NCBI GenBank assembly: GCA_964440805.1
Contig: CAYTTR010000003.1
Coordinates: 55,485 to 119,484 of the forward strand
Direction of reading: 5' to 3'
Origin: CAYTTR01 sp964440805
GTDB lineage: Bacteria > Acidobacteriota > Aminicenantia > Aminicenantales > Aminicenantaceae
DNA: 64,000 nucleotides
Shown: one piece after another, positions 31,919-40,228 of the stretch
Layout of the letters: every line of letters starts with the position of its first letter
Position numbering within the stretch: position 1 is the first letter of the stretch
The notes under the pieces: model-generated
Told to the model about the DNA's origin: nothing
What the model saw: only the letters and a program-made list of their open reading frames with translations
Databases searched by the model: none
Program-made: the position numbers and the translations under genes

Positions 31919-32904
31919 TGAAAAAAGTCAGCCTGGAACTGGGAAGCGGCGGTCAGATGATGAGAAGTTTTATCACTGAATACATTCTGGCCAATTTCCA
32001 AAATCCCTTTCTTAAGGAGCTCTCCGATGCCGCCTATTTACCTCAGAATATCGCTTTTACAACTGATAGTTATGTTGTTGATCCCATATTTTTTCCGGGT
32101 GGCGACATAGGGACTCTCAGTGTTAACGGAACTGTTAATGACTTGGTTGTTTCAGGATCTGTTCCCAAATATCTCTCCCTTTCTCTTATTCTTGAAGAAG
32201 GGCTTTCCTGGGAAAGCCTGGAAAAAATCCTCTTTTCTGTAAAAAAAGCTTCTGAAGAAGCCAAAGTGAAAGTTATTACTGGGGATACCAAAGTGGTCCG
32301 TCAAGGTCAAGGTGATAAAATTTACATAAATACAGCTGGAATTGGTGAAATCATAGGCAGGCCGGCTGTTGAAAAAGTCAGGCCAGGAGACAAACTGGTG
32401 GTAACTGGAACTCTGGGAGAACACAGCTTAGCTGTCATGTTGGCCAGAGGAGATTTTGGCCTGGAAGCAGAGGTTGTTTCAGACTGTGCCCCGCTCAATT
32501 TTCTACTTCCTTTTTGGAATAAAGGAACACTCTGGATGAGAGATATTACAAGAGGAGGATTAGCTACTGTTCTTTATGAGTTGGTGGAAAAATTGCCCTT
32601 CGCCTTGGTCATAAATGAGCAGGAAATTCCCCTTAGCCCGGCGGTTAAGGGAGCCACAGAACTTCTGGGAATCGATCCTCTTTACCTTGCCTGCGAAGGA
32701 AGGGCGGTCTGCCTGGTTAAACAGGAATCAGCCTCAGATTTCACAAAAGAAATGAGGCTTCACCGGCTGGGTTCTAGAGCAGCTTTGATTGGAGAAGTTT
32801 CTTCTGATGAAGGCAGACCAGGAGAACTTCTTCTTCGTACCGCTTCAGGAGGATTAAGATTGTTGGAGCCATTAACCTCAGAGCTTTTACCTCGTATTTG
32901 CTGA
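31918..32904 (+). CDS. hypE: hydrogenase maturation protein HypE
   Basis: 328 aa. AIRS-type fold: ELGSGGQMMRSF, FTTDSYVVDPIFFPGGDIGTLSVNGTVNDL (in parts), VTGDTKVV, DITRGGLATVLYEL, and the C-terminal PRIC ending in the Cys that is thiocarbamoylated and dehydrated to thiocyanate. Supplies cyanide ligands for NiFe-hydrogenase. Hyp A, B, F and hydrogenase structural genes are not in the window. Confidence 0.97.
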   Translation: MKKVSLELGSGGQMMRSFITEYILANFQNPFLKELSDAAYLPQNIAFTTDSYVVDPIFFPGGDIGTLSVNGTVNDLVVSGSVPKYLSLSLILEEGLSWESLEKILFSVKKASEEAKVKVITGDTKVVRQGQGDKIYINTAGIGEIIGRPAVEKVRPGDKLVVTGTLGEHSLAVMLARGDFGLEAEVVSDCAPLNFLLPFWNKGTLWMRDITRGGLATVLYELVEKLPFALVINEQEIPLSPAVKGATELLGIDPLYLACEGRAVCLVKQESASDFTKEMRLHRLGSRAALIGEVSSDEGRPGELLLRTASGGLRLLEPLTSELLPRIC

Positions 32905-32927
32905 ATCATTAGAGATATTGGATTAAA

Positions 32928-34979
32928 ATGCCTAAAAAAAACTACCTGATTCGGGCAATTTCAATCTTCTTGATTATTCTTGTCATACTGGCTATCTCTC
33001 TTATTCTTCGTAACTCTTCTCCCCCTTCCCTTATCCAATTGGATAAGAAAATCCTCCGGGGACTGGAAGGAGGGCGCACCTACCTGAAAGTTTATCTTTC
33101 CAACAAAACCAGAGAATCCTGGTCTTCTCAAGGAAAAAATCCCTGCTTTTTAAGCTATCACCTTCTGAATTCCCAAAATAAAATTATTTCTTTCAATAAC
33201 AGAAGATTCTCTCTCCCAGGAAAAATTGAGCCAGGAGCCGCCAATGAAATGGAGTTTCACATCCGCAATCCCTTGGAACCAGGTGATTACTTCCTGCAGT
33301 TTGATTTAGTCAAGGAAGGCCTTTTCTGGTTTAAAGAAAAAGGGTTTCACCCGCCAATGTTACATTTGCAAGTTAAACAGGTTGAATTTCCGGAAGACCT
33401 ACAGTCTCTGGATATTTCCCCAGCTCCATTCTCTAAGATCCAAGCAGAAAACCCACTCCTCAATCTTCTTTTCCGGCTCATAAGGCTTACGTTACGCAAC
33501 AATGAAGTTTCTTTTCCTGGAATAACAGGTCCTGTTTCCGGTTTTTCAGCCGGAAGAGAATATCCTCAAATTTGGCTGCGGGATTCTGCTACTATTATTC
33601 CAGCCTCCCGTTTTTTTTATCATGAACCTTATTTTATTTCATGGCTTGAAGAACATCTCTCCCGGCAACAACCTGACGGTTCACTCCAAGACTGGTTTGA
33701 TTCCAAGGGAACCTTAGATAAAAATACCACTGAAACTGATCAGGAATCGAGCGCTGTTCTGGCTGCTTTTCAAATCCATAGGCTGGTTGGTTCTTCCTGG
33801 CTGCAAAAAAAAATAGCAGAAGAATCTATCATCATTAGACTCGAAAAAGCCATGTCCTGGGTATTAAGAAACCGCTGGCACTCCGGTTATGGTCTTCTCA
33901 AAGGGGCTCATACAGCAGACTGGGGAGATATTGATTTTGTGGATAGCGATGAAAAGGCTGTTTATGTCGATGAAAAAACCCATTGGACGGCTGATATATA
34001 TGATCAATCCATGTTTTATCAAGCCTGCTTGAACTTGGCAGAAATGTTCAGTTCCTTAGGAGAAATGGAGAAAGCTGAATTCTGGAGAAAAAAAGCCGGG
34101 GAGTTGAAGCAAGCTGCTCTAAAACACCTCTGGCAGGAGGAGAAAGGCTTTTTCCGGATTCACCTTCACTTAAATGATCTTCATCATGATTTCCCAGAAA
34201 ATGATATTCTGGCCATGGGAGGTAACACCATGGCCATCCTTTCCGGCCTGGCAGGTAATGAACGGGCAAAAGATATCATAACCCGGATTCTTCAAAGACA
34301 GGAAGAACTGGGAATTTCAACTATAAGCGGTACCCTGCTTCCTCCCTATCCAGCCGGGACCTTTCAGCATCCACTAATTGACCAACCCTATGAATACCAG
34401 AACGGAGGACAATGGGACTGGTTTGGGGGGCGTCTCATCCTGGCCATGTTTGAGAATGGATTCAGTTGGGAGGCCCAAAAAAAACTTGAAGAAATCATTA
34501 AAAAAAACCTGAAAAACAAGACTTTTTTCGAATGGGATGATAAGGAAGGTACCGGCCGGGGAAGTGAAGATTTTTGCGGGAGTGCCGGGAGCCTGGCTTT
34601 AGCATTAATCGAAGGCTATCTGGGAGTCAAACTAAACAGGTCTTCTCTAACTCTTACTCCCAGATTAGCCAAAGAATCAGCCAAGGTTCATCTTTTTCTT
34701 CCTGCCTGTAACCGTTTTGCTGCTTACGATTATAAGTTTGATCCTAAAGAAAATTCTATTACCTTTTGTTTTAATTCCGATGTCCCAGATAAAGGGGACG
34801 TACAAATCCTCCTTCCCAAGCCGTTGGACAGAACACCTGAATCTCTTAAAGTTACACTTGATGGTAAAACCGTACCTTACGAAATAACCAAGGAAAACAG
34901 GGATGTCTATTTGGTAATAACCACGGATTTCGAAACAAGAACCTTGAAGATTTCTTCCTATTTACGTCCCATCGAATAA
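32928..34979 (+). CDS. membrane-anchored (alpha/alpha)6-barrel glycosidase-like protein
   Basis: 683 aa. A signal anchor (about 9-26), a beta-sandwich domain (about 40-155) and a six-hairpin glycosidase-like catalytic domain (about 170-590) with YPQIWLRDSATIIPAS, QDWFDSKGTLDKNTTETDQESSAV (in parts), HWTADIYDQSMFYQA, MGGNTMAILSGLA, YEYQNGGQWDWFGGRLI and EGTGRGSEDFCGSAGS. Acid residues are well placed (ETDQE, NGGQWDW), but the glycoside hydrolase family cannot be fixed by eye. A C-terminal beta domain ends the protein. It would act on a glycan outside the cytoplasmic membrane. It begins 23 nt after hypE and overlaps ugd tail-to-tail by 22 nt. Confidence 0.65.
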   Translation: MPKKNYLIRAISIFLIILVILAISLILRNSSPPSLIQLDKKILRGLEGGRTYLKVYLSNKTRESWSSQGKNPCFLSYHLLNSQNKIISFNNRRFSLPGKIEPGAANEMEFHIRNPLEPGDYFLQFDLVKEGLFWFKEKGFHPPMLHLQVKQVEFPEDLQSLDISPAPFSKIQAENPLLNLLFRLIRLTLRNNEVSFPGITGPVSGFSAGREYPQIWLRDSATIIPASRFFYHEPYFISWLEEHLSRQQPDGSLQDWFDSKGTLDKNTTETDQESSAVLAAFQIHRLVGSSWLQKKIAEESIIIRLEKAMSWVLRNRWHSGYGLLKGAHTADWGDIDFVDSDEKAVYVDEKTHWTADIYDQSMFYQACLNLAEMFSSLGEMEKAEFWRKKAGELKQAALKHLWQEEKGFFRIHLHLNDLHHDFPENDILAMGGNTMAILSGLAGNERAKDIITRILQRQEELGISTISGTLLPPYPAGTFQHPLIDQPYEYQNGGQWDWFGGRLILAMFENGFSWEAQKKLEEIIKKNLKNKTFFEWDDKEGTGRGSEDFCGSAGSLALALIEGYLGVKLNRSSLTLTPRLAKESAKVHLFLPACNRFAAYDYKFDPKENSITFCFNSDVPDKGDVQILLPKPLDRTPESLKVTLDGKTVPYEITKENRDVYLVITTDFETRTLKISSYLRPIE

Positions 34980-36262
34980 TACTCGAATCCGACTTCCCTG
35001 GCTTCAGTGGGATGGAATACGTTCCTGCCGTCAATGATAATGGGATTGGCCATCAATTGCTTAACTTTTCCCAATTCTAGTGACCTAAATTCATCCCATT
35101 CAGTTATTATAAGGCAAGCATTGGCTTCTTCCAAAGCCTCATAAGGTGAAGAAGCATAAGAAATTTGGGGCGGTTGCTCCGGAAAGATATTTTTCATATT
35201 AGACATAGCCTTGGGATCATAGAGGCTCAAATGCCCCCCTTCCTTGAGAAGTTGCCTGATTAAGAAAATACTGGGAGCATTACGGATATCATCGGTCTCC
35301 GGTTTAAAAGATAAGCCCAGAACAGCAATTTTCTTTTCTTTTATAATCCAGAGTGTCTTTCTTACTTTTTCCATAAAAACTTTAATCCGGTTAAAATTAA
35401 TTCTATCAACTTCTCTTAAAAGGCCGAAATTCACTCCCAAATTTTCTCCAATATGGATAAGAGCCCGGACATCTTTGGGAAAACAGGAACCACCATAACC
35501 TATGCCTGCTCTCAGAAACTGAGAGCCAATCCGTGAATCAAGTCCCATTCCTTTGGCCACCAGTTCAACATCAGCCTCGGTCCGCTCACACAACTCCGAA
35601 ATGAGGTTGATGAAAGAAATTTTCATGGCTAAAAAAGAATTGGATGCATGCTTGATCAGTTCAGCCGTATCTATATTGGTTACCAGGATTTTCTCTTTGA
35701 ACTTCTCATATATCTTCAGAAGGATGTCCTCGGCTTTCTTTGTTTCCACCCCAATAATTATTCGATCTGGATGAAGAAAGTCAGACACAGCAGATCCTTC
35801 TCTTAAGAATTCTGGATTGGAAGCCACATCGAAATTAGCTTGGTTCTTCTGGTAGAGGTTAATAGTACGTTTAATCCACATAGAGGTTCTTATTGGAACC
35901 GTACTCTTTTCCACTACCAGTTTGTAAGAATTCATATTCTCTGCAATCATGCGGGAAACCCTCTCTACATATATCATGTCTGCGCTTCCATCTTCTTTCT
36001 GGGGAGTACTGACACAAACAAAAAGAACATCCGAATCATGAATGGTATCCATTAGTTGGTGATAGAATTTCAGCCGGTTTTCGGCCAGGTTTTTACGGAG
36101 CAGTTCTTCCAGACCAGGTTCATATATATGGGATTTTCCTTGCAAAGCCATATCAATTTTTTCTTTGTCTATATCAGTTCCAATAACCTGATGGCCAAGT
36201 TCTGCCAAACAAACAGCCGTTACCAAACCAACATAGCCAGTTCCAATGACTCCAATTTTCAT
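34958..36262 (-). CDS. UDP-glucose/GDP-mannose 6-dehydrogenase family protein
   Basis: 434 aa. N-terminal GVIGTGYVGLVTAVCLAELGH NAD fold, STPQKEDGSAD, VVEKSTVPI, SNPEFLREGSAV, and the catalytic-Cys motif GIGYGGSCFPKDVRAL (Cys about 259). LSFKPETDDIRNAPS fits UDP-glucose dehydrogenase. It oxidises UDP-glucose to UDP-glucuronate for surface polysaccharides. AAGGAG precedes the start; it is 56 nt after the epimerase gene. Which sugar nucleotide it uses is inferred. Confidence 0.9.
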   Translation of the reverse strand: MKIGVIGTGYVGLVTAVCLAELGHQVIGTDIDKEKIDMALQGKSHIYEPGLEELLRKNLAENRLKFYHQLMDTIHDSDVLFVCVSTPQKEDGSADMIYVERVSRMIAENMNSYKLVVEKSTVPIRTSMWIKRTINLYQKNQANFDVASNPEFLREGSAVSDFLHPDRIIIGVETKKAEDILLKIYEKFKEKILVTNIDTAELIKHASNSFLAMKISFINLISELCERTEADVELVAKGMGLDSRIGSQFLRAGIGYGGSCFPKDVRALIHIGENLGVNFGLLREVDRINFNRIKVFMEKVRKTLWIIKEKKIAVLGLSFKPETDDIRNAPSIFLIRQLLKEGGHLSLYDPKAMSNMKNIFPEQPPQISYASSPYEALEEANACLIITEWDEFRSLELGKVKQLMANPIIIDGRNVFHPTEAREVGFEYYSMGRK

Positions 36263-36318
36263 ACCCTTCTCCTTTTTACCTTTATTTTTTCGGTCAGGGC
36301 TGCGGCTAATTCACTCAT

Positions 36319-37254
36319 TCAATCATTCCTTTGCTTGTACCATAGTATAGTCTTTTCCAAGCCCTGGTCAAAGGTGATCCCTGGTTTGTATTTCAGATAG
36401 AATTCTGCCTGGGAAATATCGGCAAAAGAATGCTTCACGTCCCCTGGTCTTGGAGTTTCAAATAGAGGGGGAATGTTAAGGTGGAGAAAGTAATTAATTT
36501 TTTTCGTTAACTCAAGAATGGTGGTTCTTTTCCCGCAAGCGATATTAAAAATCCTTCCGGAAACATTACTTGCCTGAGCTGCCAGCAGGTTGGCCTCAAC
36601 CACATTTTCCACAAAAGTGAAATCCCTGGATTGTTTGCCCTCCCCAAAAATTATCGGGTTTTTTCCCTGAAGCATCCGGGAAATGAAATTGGGTATGACC
36701 GCTGCATATTGAGAAGCAGGATCTTGTCTCGGCCCAAAAATATTGAAATAACGCAGGCTGACTGTTTGAAGCTCATAAAGCTCACTAAACACCTGGCAAT
36801 AAAATTCTCCTACCCGCTTGCTTACTGCATAAGGAGAAAGCGGCTTTCCTACCACCTCTTCTTTTTTGGGAAGTTGAGTGTTATCTCCGTAAACCGAAGA
36901 AGAAGAAGCAAAAACAAACTTTTTCACTCCTCCATCTCTGGCTGACAGCAAGAGATTAAGAGTACCGGTAATATTTATTTCATTGGTTAATAGAGGGTCT
37001 TTAACAGAGCGGGGAACAGAAGGAAGGGCTGCTTGATGGAAAACCCAATCTATTCCTTCCATAATTTTCCGGCAAAGAGAAAAATCACGAATATCGCCAT
37101 CTATAAATTCGACCTGATCTCGAAAAGAAAGAATGTTCTCCGTTCTTCCAGTTATGAAGTTATCTACCACCCGCACAATATGATTTTTTACAAGAAGAGA
37201 TTCTACAAGATGGGACCCTATAAACCCAGCTCCTCCGGTGACCAGACATTTCAT
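36319..37254 (-). CDS. NAD-dependent SDR sugar-nucleotide epimerase
   Basis: 311 aa. GGAGFIGSHLVESLL Rossmann motif at the N-terminus, DNFITGR, HQAALPSVPRSVKDP, Ser in FASSSSVYGD and the YxxxK pair in SPYAVSKRVGEFY, then YFNIFGPRQDP. This fits WbpP/GalE-like C4-epimerases. Together with the dehydrogenase behind it, it suggests synthesis of an epimerised UDP-uronic acid or N-acetyl sugar for an envelope glycan. Confidence 0.9.
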   Translation of the reverse strand: MKCLVTGGAGFIGSHLVESLLVKNHIVRVVDNFITGRTENILSFRDQVEFIDGDIRDFSLCRKIMEGIDWVFHQAALPSVPRSVKDPLLTNEINITGTLNLLLSARDGGVKKFVFASSSSVYGDNTQLPKKEEVVGKPLSPYAVSKRVGEFYCQVFSELYELQTVSLRYFNIFGPRQDPASQYAAVIPNFISRMLQGKNPIIFGEGKQSRDFTFVENVVEANLLAAQASNVSGRIFNIACGKRTTILELTKKINYFLHLNIPPLFETPRPGDVKHSFADISQAEFYLKYKPGITFDQGLEKTILWYKQRND

Positions 37255-37379
37255 AGCCTTTCCAACCCGCCTTTCAGAAAAAGAATATACAGTTCTTAAT
37301 ATGTATCATCTTCATCGCTTCCACTTCAAGTTCGCCTGACTATGTTCATCAATTTCTTTTATTCTTTTTTAATAAATCA

Positions 37380-38762
37380 TCAAACATCAAAGCCTATAAC
37401 TTTTCCTAACATCTCAGCGGGAACTGAAAGACCCAGGGAGTGAAGAACAGTAGGAGCTATATCCAGTATACTGGAATCTATCCTCTTTGACCCGGGATTA
37501 AGAGGGTTATACAAAATGAAAATCCCTTCCTGGTCATGGACAGCATCATCTGGTCCTGTATCATTCTCCGGCAGATAGCTTGCTCCGTGTCCCAGGGTTC
37601 CAGCAGATCTCCAATAAAGATTATCAAAATACACCATAAGATCAGGATAATCACCTCTGAGAACATCAAAATATTCCATTGGTTTTATCACTTTAGTCTG
37701 CCATTTTTCTCCTCTCGGCCCCCCGATATTATGTAACTTTTCTACAAGAATGTCCCTTTCTTTTTCTAATTCATCTGCTGGAATAATTCCCTGGGGTTCT
37801 CGGCCATCAACATTAAAGAATATTCGGGCATAATAACCACCCCAACCCCACGCTTTGGTCTTCTTCCAGTCTATCTCCGCCTTATCCAGGCTTATTGGCT
37901 GGGAAGGTTTTTCTTTCACCGCTAAATAGCCCTGATCGATTAGCCATTCGTTAATACAGAAAGCTCCTTTCATTCTCTTGGCTCCATGATCTGACACTAC
38001 CAGAGCTATCGTCTTTTCATCAACATTGGAAAGAAGTTCCCCCAGCAGCCTGTCCAATTCCTGATAATATTCCAGAATAACATTCTCGTAGGGATTTCCT
38101 GGAGTATAAAGATGATGTTCCTTATCCATATATTTCCAGAAAGCATGCTGAATTCGGTCTACCCCTATTTCCACAAACATGAAAAGATCCCAGGGCTTCC
38201 GACGGATAAGATAATTTAACACTTCAAACCGCTTTCTTGTCATTTCATAGATTTGTTCTAAAAGTTTACTTTTTTCATCAGTCCGGAACTCAACATCGAA
38301 GATATAAGGACCGAACTTTGCTTCCAGCTCCTGGCTCAAAGATGAAGGATAAGTGTATGTCTTGTCATCTCCAGGAGTGATAAAACAGGAAATGAGATTT
38401 CCGGCCAACGGTTTAGGAGGATATGAAGGAGGAACGCTCACCAGAACACTCTGTCCTCCTTTTTCTCCAACATAATCCCAAATGGCTTTTTCCTTGATAG
38501 AATAGGAAGTGGCAATCCAGATTTTCTTGTAAGAATAATCCTCACGGTGCCGGAAGCCGTAAAGCCCCAGCTTGCCTGAATCCTGGCCGGTCGACATAAC
38601 CATCCAGGCCGGAATTGTAATAGGAGGATCCGAACTTCTAAGATTGCCGTAAATTCCCTTTTCCATAAGTTGGTTGAGCACGGGCAGTTCCTGCCTTTTA
38701 TCAAAAACAATCTGTCCCGGGGCACAGTCCAGTCCTATGATTAATACTTTATTTTTTAACAT
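37380..38762 (-). CDS. alkaline-phosphatase-superfamily phosphodiesterase (intact active site)
   Basis: 460 aa, no signal peptide. Type I phosphodiesterase/nucleotide pyrophosphatase signatures are complete: IIGLDCAPG with metal Asp (about 9), PPITIPAW with nucleophile Thr (about 47), DLFMFVEIGVDRIQHAFW, LVVSDHGAKRMKG and GHGASYLP. Members hydrolyse phosphodiesters on nucleotides, lipids or sugars. The substrate is not known. It lies 95 nt after the ribbon-helix-helix gene, same strand, before the sugar-nucleotide genes. Confidence 0.85.
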   Translation of the reverse strand: MLKNKVLIIGLDCAPGQIVFDKRQELPVLNQLMEKGIYGNLRSSDPPITIPAWMVMSTGQDSGKLGLYGFRHREDYSYKKIWIATSYSIKEKAIWDYVGEKGGQSVLVSVPPSYPPKPLAGNLISCFITPGDDKTYTYPSSLSQELEAKFGPYIFDVEFRTDEKSKLLEQIYEMTRKRFEVLNYLIRRKPWDLFMFVEIGVDRIQHAFWKYMDKEHHLYTPGNPYENVILEYYQELDRLLGELLSNVDEKTIALVVSDHGAKRMKGAFCINEWLIDQGYLAVKEKPSQPISLDKAEIDWKKTKAWGWGGYYARIFFNVDGREPQGIIPADELEKERDILVEKLHNIGGPRGEKWQTKVIKPMEYFDVLRGDYPDLMVYFDNLYWRSAGTLGHGASYLPENDTGPDDAVHDQEGIFILYNPLNPGSKRIDSSILDIAPTVLHSLGLSVPAEMLGKVIGFDV

Positions 38763-38857
38763 ATTTACTCCCGATCAATATAATCATCCAAAATAATTCC
38801 CGGCAGCTATAAAGAGTCCGACCTGATGGGGGATGTCTTTATCCTTGATCCCAGGAA

Positions 38858-39073
38858 TTAGTCAATATAACCCAGAGCTTTTAATCTTTGCTTGACTTTC
38901 TCCTCATCCTCTTCTGAAAAGGCTTCTTGTGATTTCTCCTCCTGAGCCAGCCTGTCTTTCAGAGCTTTGGTTATAAAACTTGAAACTGAAGAGAATTCAG
39001 AATTTTTTATTTTCTCCTCGATTTGCTTGTAAAGTGAAGTGGGTATGGAAATCTGGATGAATTCTTTATCCAT
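38858..39073 (-). CDS. small ribbon-helix-helix protein
   Basis: 71 aa. FIQISIPTSLYKQIEEKIKNSEFSSVSSFITKALKDRL is split as strand-helix-helix, the CopG/MetJ-type fold; the tail is acidic and ends VKQRLKALGYI, a short motif also seen at the ends of many phosphatase/sulfatase-family proteins. AAGGAGATAAC precedes the ATG. No toxin gene is adjacent; instead the phosphatase gene follows, so it may regulate this operon rather than act as an antitoxin. Confidence 0.65.
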   Translation of the reverse strand: MDKEFIQISIPTSLYKQIEEKIKNSEFSSVSSFITKALKDRLAQEEKSQEAFSEEDEEKVKQRLKALGYID

Positions 39074-39191
39074 GTTATCTCCTTTTTCCCTTTATTTATT
39101 GATTTAACATAAATTTATACAACTTCTGGAATTTTTTTTCAAGAGAGAGTAAGCCTTTCTTGATGTTACGCATCAGACGCTCTATGATGAC

Positions 39192-39222
39192 TTGACAAAC
39201 TTCATTGTTTGTTGTTTATAAT
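39192..39222 (+). promoter_or_regulatory. promoter of the phoH-era cluster
   Basis: TTGACA (39192-39197), 19-nt spacer (slightly long), TATAAT (39217-39222). The first ATG follows after 9 nt, at 39232, and opens the 14-codon leader ORF. Confidence 0.6.
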
Positions 39223-39231
39223 TAAATTCAC

Positions 39232-39276
39232 ATGAAACGAGTCGAACAAGAAAACCCGCCCTCTCTCGCCATCTGA
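39232..39276 (+). CDS. 14-codon leader ORF upstream of phoH
   Basis: ATG at 39232 begins MKRVEQENPPSLAI and stops with TGA at 39274-39276, one nucleotide before the phoH ATG at 39278. There is no Shine-Dalgarno site for phoH, while the leader ATG stands 9 nt after the -10 box. Termination-reinitiation could therefore deliver ribosomes to phoH. The ORF is very short and could be incidental. Confidence 0.4.
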   Translation: MKRVEQENPPSLAI

Positions 39277-39277
39277 T

Positions 39278-40228
39278 ATGGAGAAAATCGAACACCCTTA
39301 TATCCGCAAAAGTAATTTCTCCGGTGTACTTGATAAAAATCTCAAAAAGCTGGAGCAACGATTAGGAGTCTCCTTGACTATAAGAGGAGACAGTTTACTT
39401 ATTAGCGGCTCTCCCCAAAAAGAAAAATTTGCTAAGCTTTATTTTGAAAAAATAAAAGAACTCGAAGATAGAGGACATTCTTTGAAAGAAGATGATTTTC
39501 ATATAGCCTTGGATCTGCTGGAAGAAGGACTTTCCCATCACCTGGAGGAATATTTTCCTTCTAAACCACTCACCCTTTCCAAAAAAAGTGTAATCCCCAA
39601 AACATTCAACCAGCAAGAATATATTAAAGCCATAAAAGAATATGACCTGGTCTTCGGTATCGGTCCAGCTGGAACAGGAAAAACCTACTTAGCCATGGCA
39701 ATGGCTCTTTCTTTCCTTCAGGATAATGCAGTCAGCCGGATTATCCTTACCCGTCCGGCAGTAGAAGCGGGGGAAAAATTGGGATTTCTTCCTGGCGATA
39801 TGGTTCAAAAAATCAATCCTTATCTCCGGCCTCTTTATGATGCCCTGTTCGATCTGGCCAGGACTGAACAGGCAAATCATCTCATTGAGAGAGGAATTAT
39901 AGAAATTGCTCCCTTGGCTTTCATGCGAGGCCGGACTCTTAATAGTGCTATCATCATTTTGGATGAGGCTCAAAATACAACCAAAGAACAGATGAAGATG
40001 ATATTAACAAGAACTGGTTTTGATTCAAAAATGGTGGTTACTGCTGACATCACTCAGATAGATTTGCCTCAACCAAAGAAATCCGGCGTCCTCCATGCTC
40101 TAAAAATTCTCTCCCCGATAAAAGAAATCAGGTTTATCCATTTCAATGATAAAGACGTGGTTCGACATCCTCTTGTTCAAAGAATCATCAACGCCTATCA
40201 GAAGGCAGAAGATCAGGCAAAAAAATAA
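39278..40228 (+). CDS. phoH: PhoH-family ATPase
   Basis: 316 aa. N-terminal KH-like part (LEQRLGVSLTIRGDSLLISG), Walker A GPAGTGKTYLAMAMA (about 127), Walker B AIIILDEAQNTT, and TADITQIDLP. PhoH (YbeZ) partners YbeY in RNA metabolism and ribosome quality control, and ybeY is indeed two genes downstream. It overlaps pgpH by one nucleotide (TAATGG). Confidence 0.95.
   Translation: MEKIEHPYIRKSNFSGVLDKNLKKLEQRLGVSLTIRGDSLLISGSPQKEKFAKLYFEKIKELEDRGHSLKEDDFHIALDLLEEGLSHHLEEYFPSKPLTLSKKSVIPKTFNQQEYIKAIKEYDLVFGIGPAGTGKTYLAMAMALSFLQDNAVSRIILTRPAVEAGEKLGFLPGDMVQKINPYLRPLYDALFDLARTEQANHLIERGIIEIAPLAFMRGRTLNSAIIILDEAQNTTKEQMKMILTRTGFDSKMVVTADITQIDLPQPKKSGVLHALKILSPIKEIRFIHFNDKDVVRHPLVQRIINAYQKAEDQAKK

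Noticed and set aside
38858..39073. Toxin-antitoxin system
   Set aside because: The RHH protein has no adjacent toxin-sized partner; the next gene on its strand is a phosphodiesterase.
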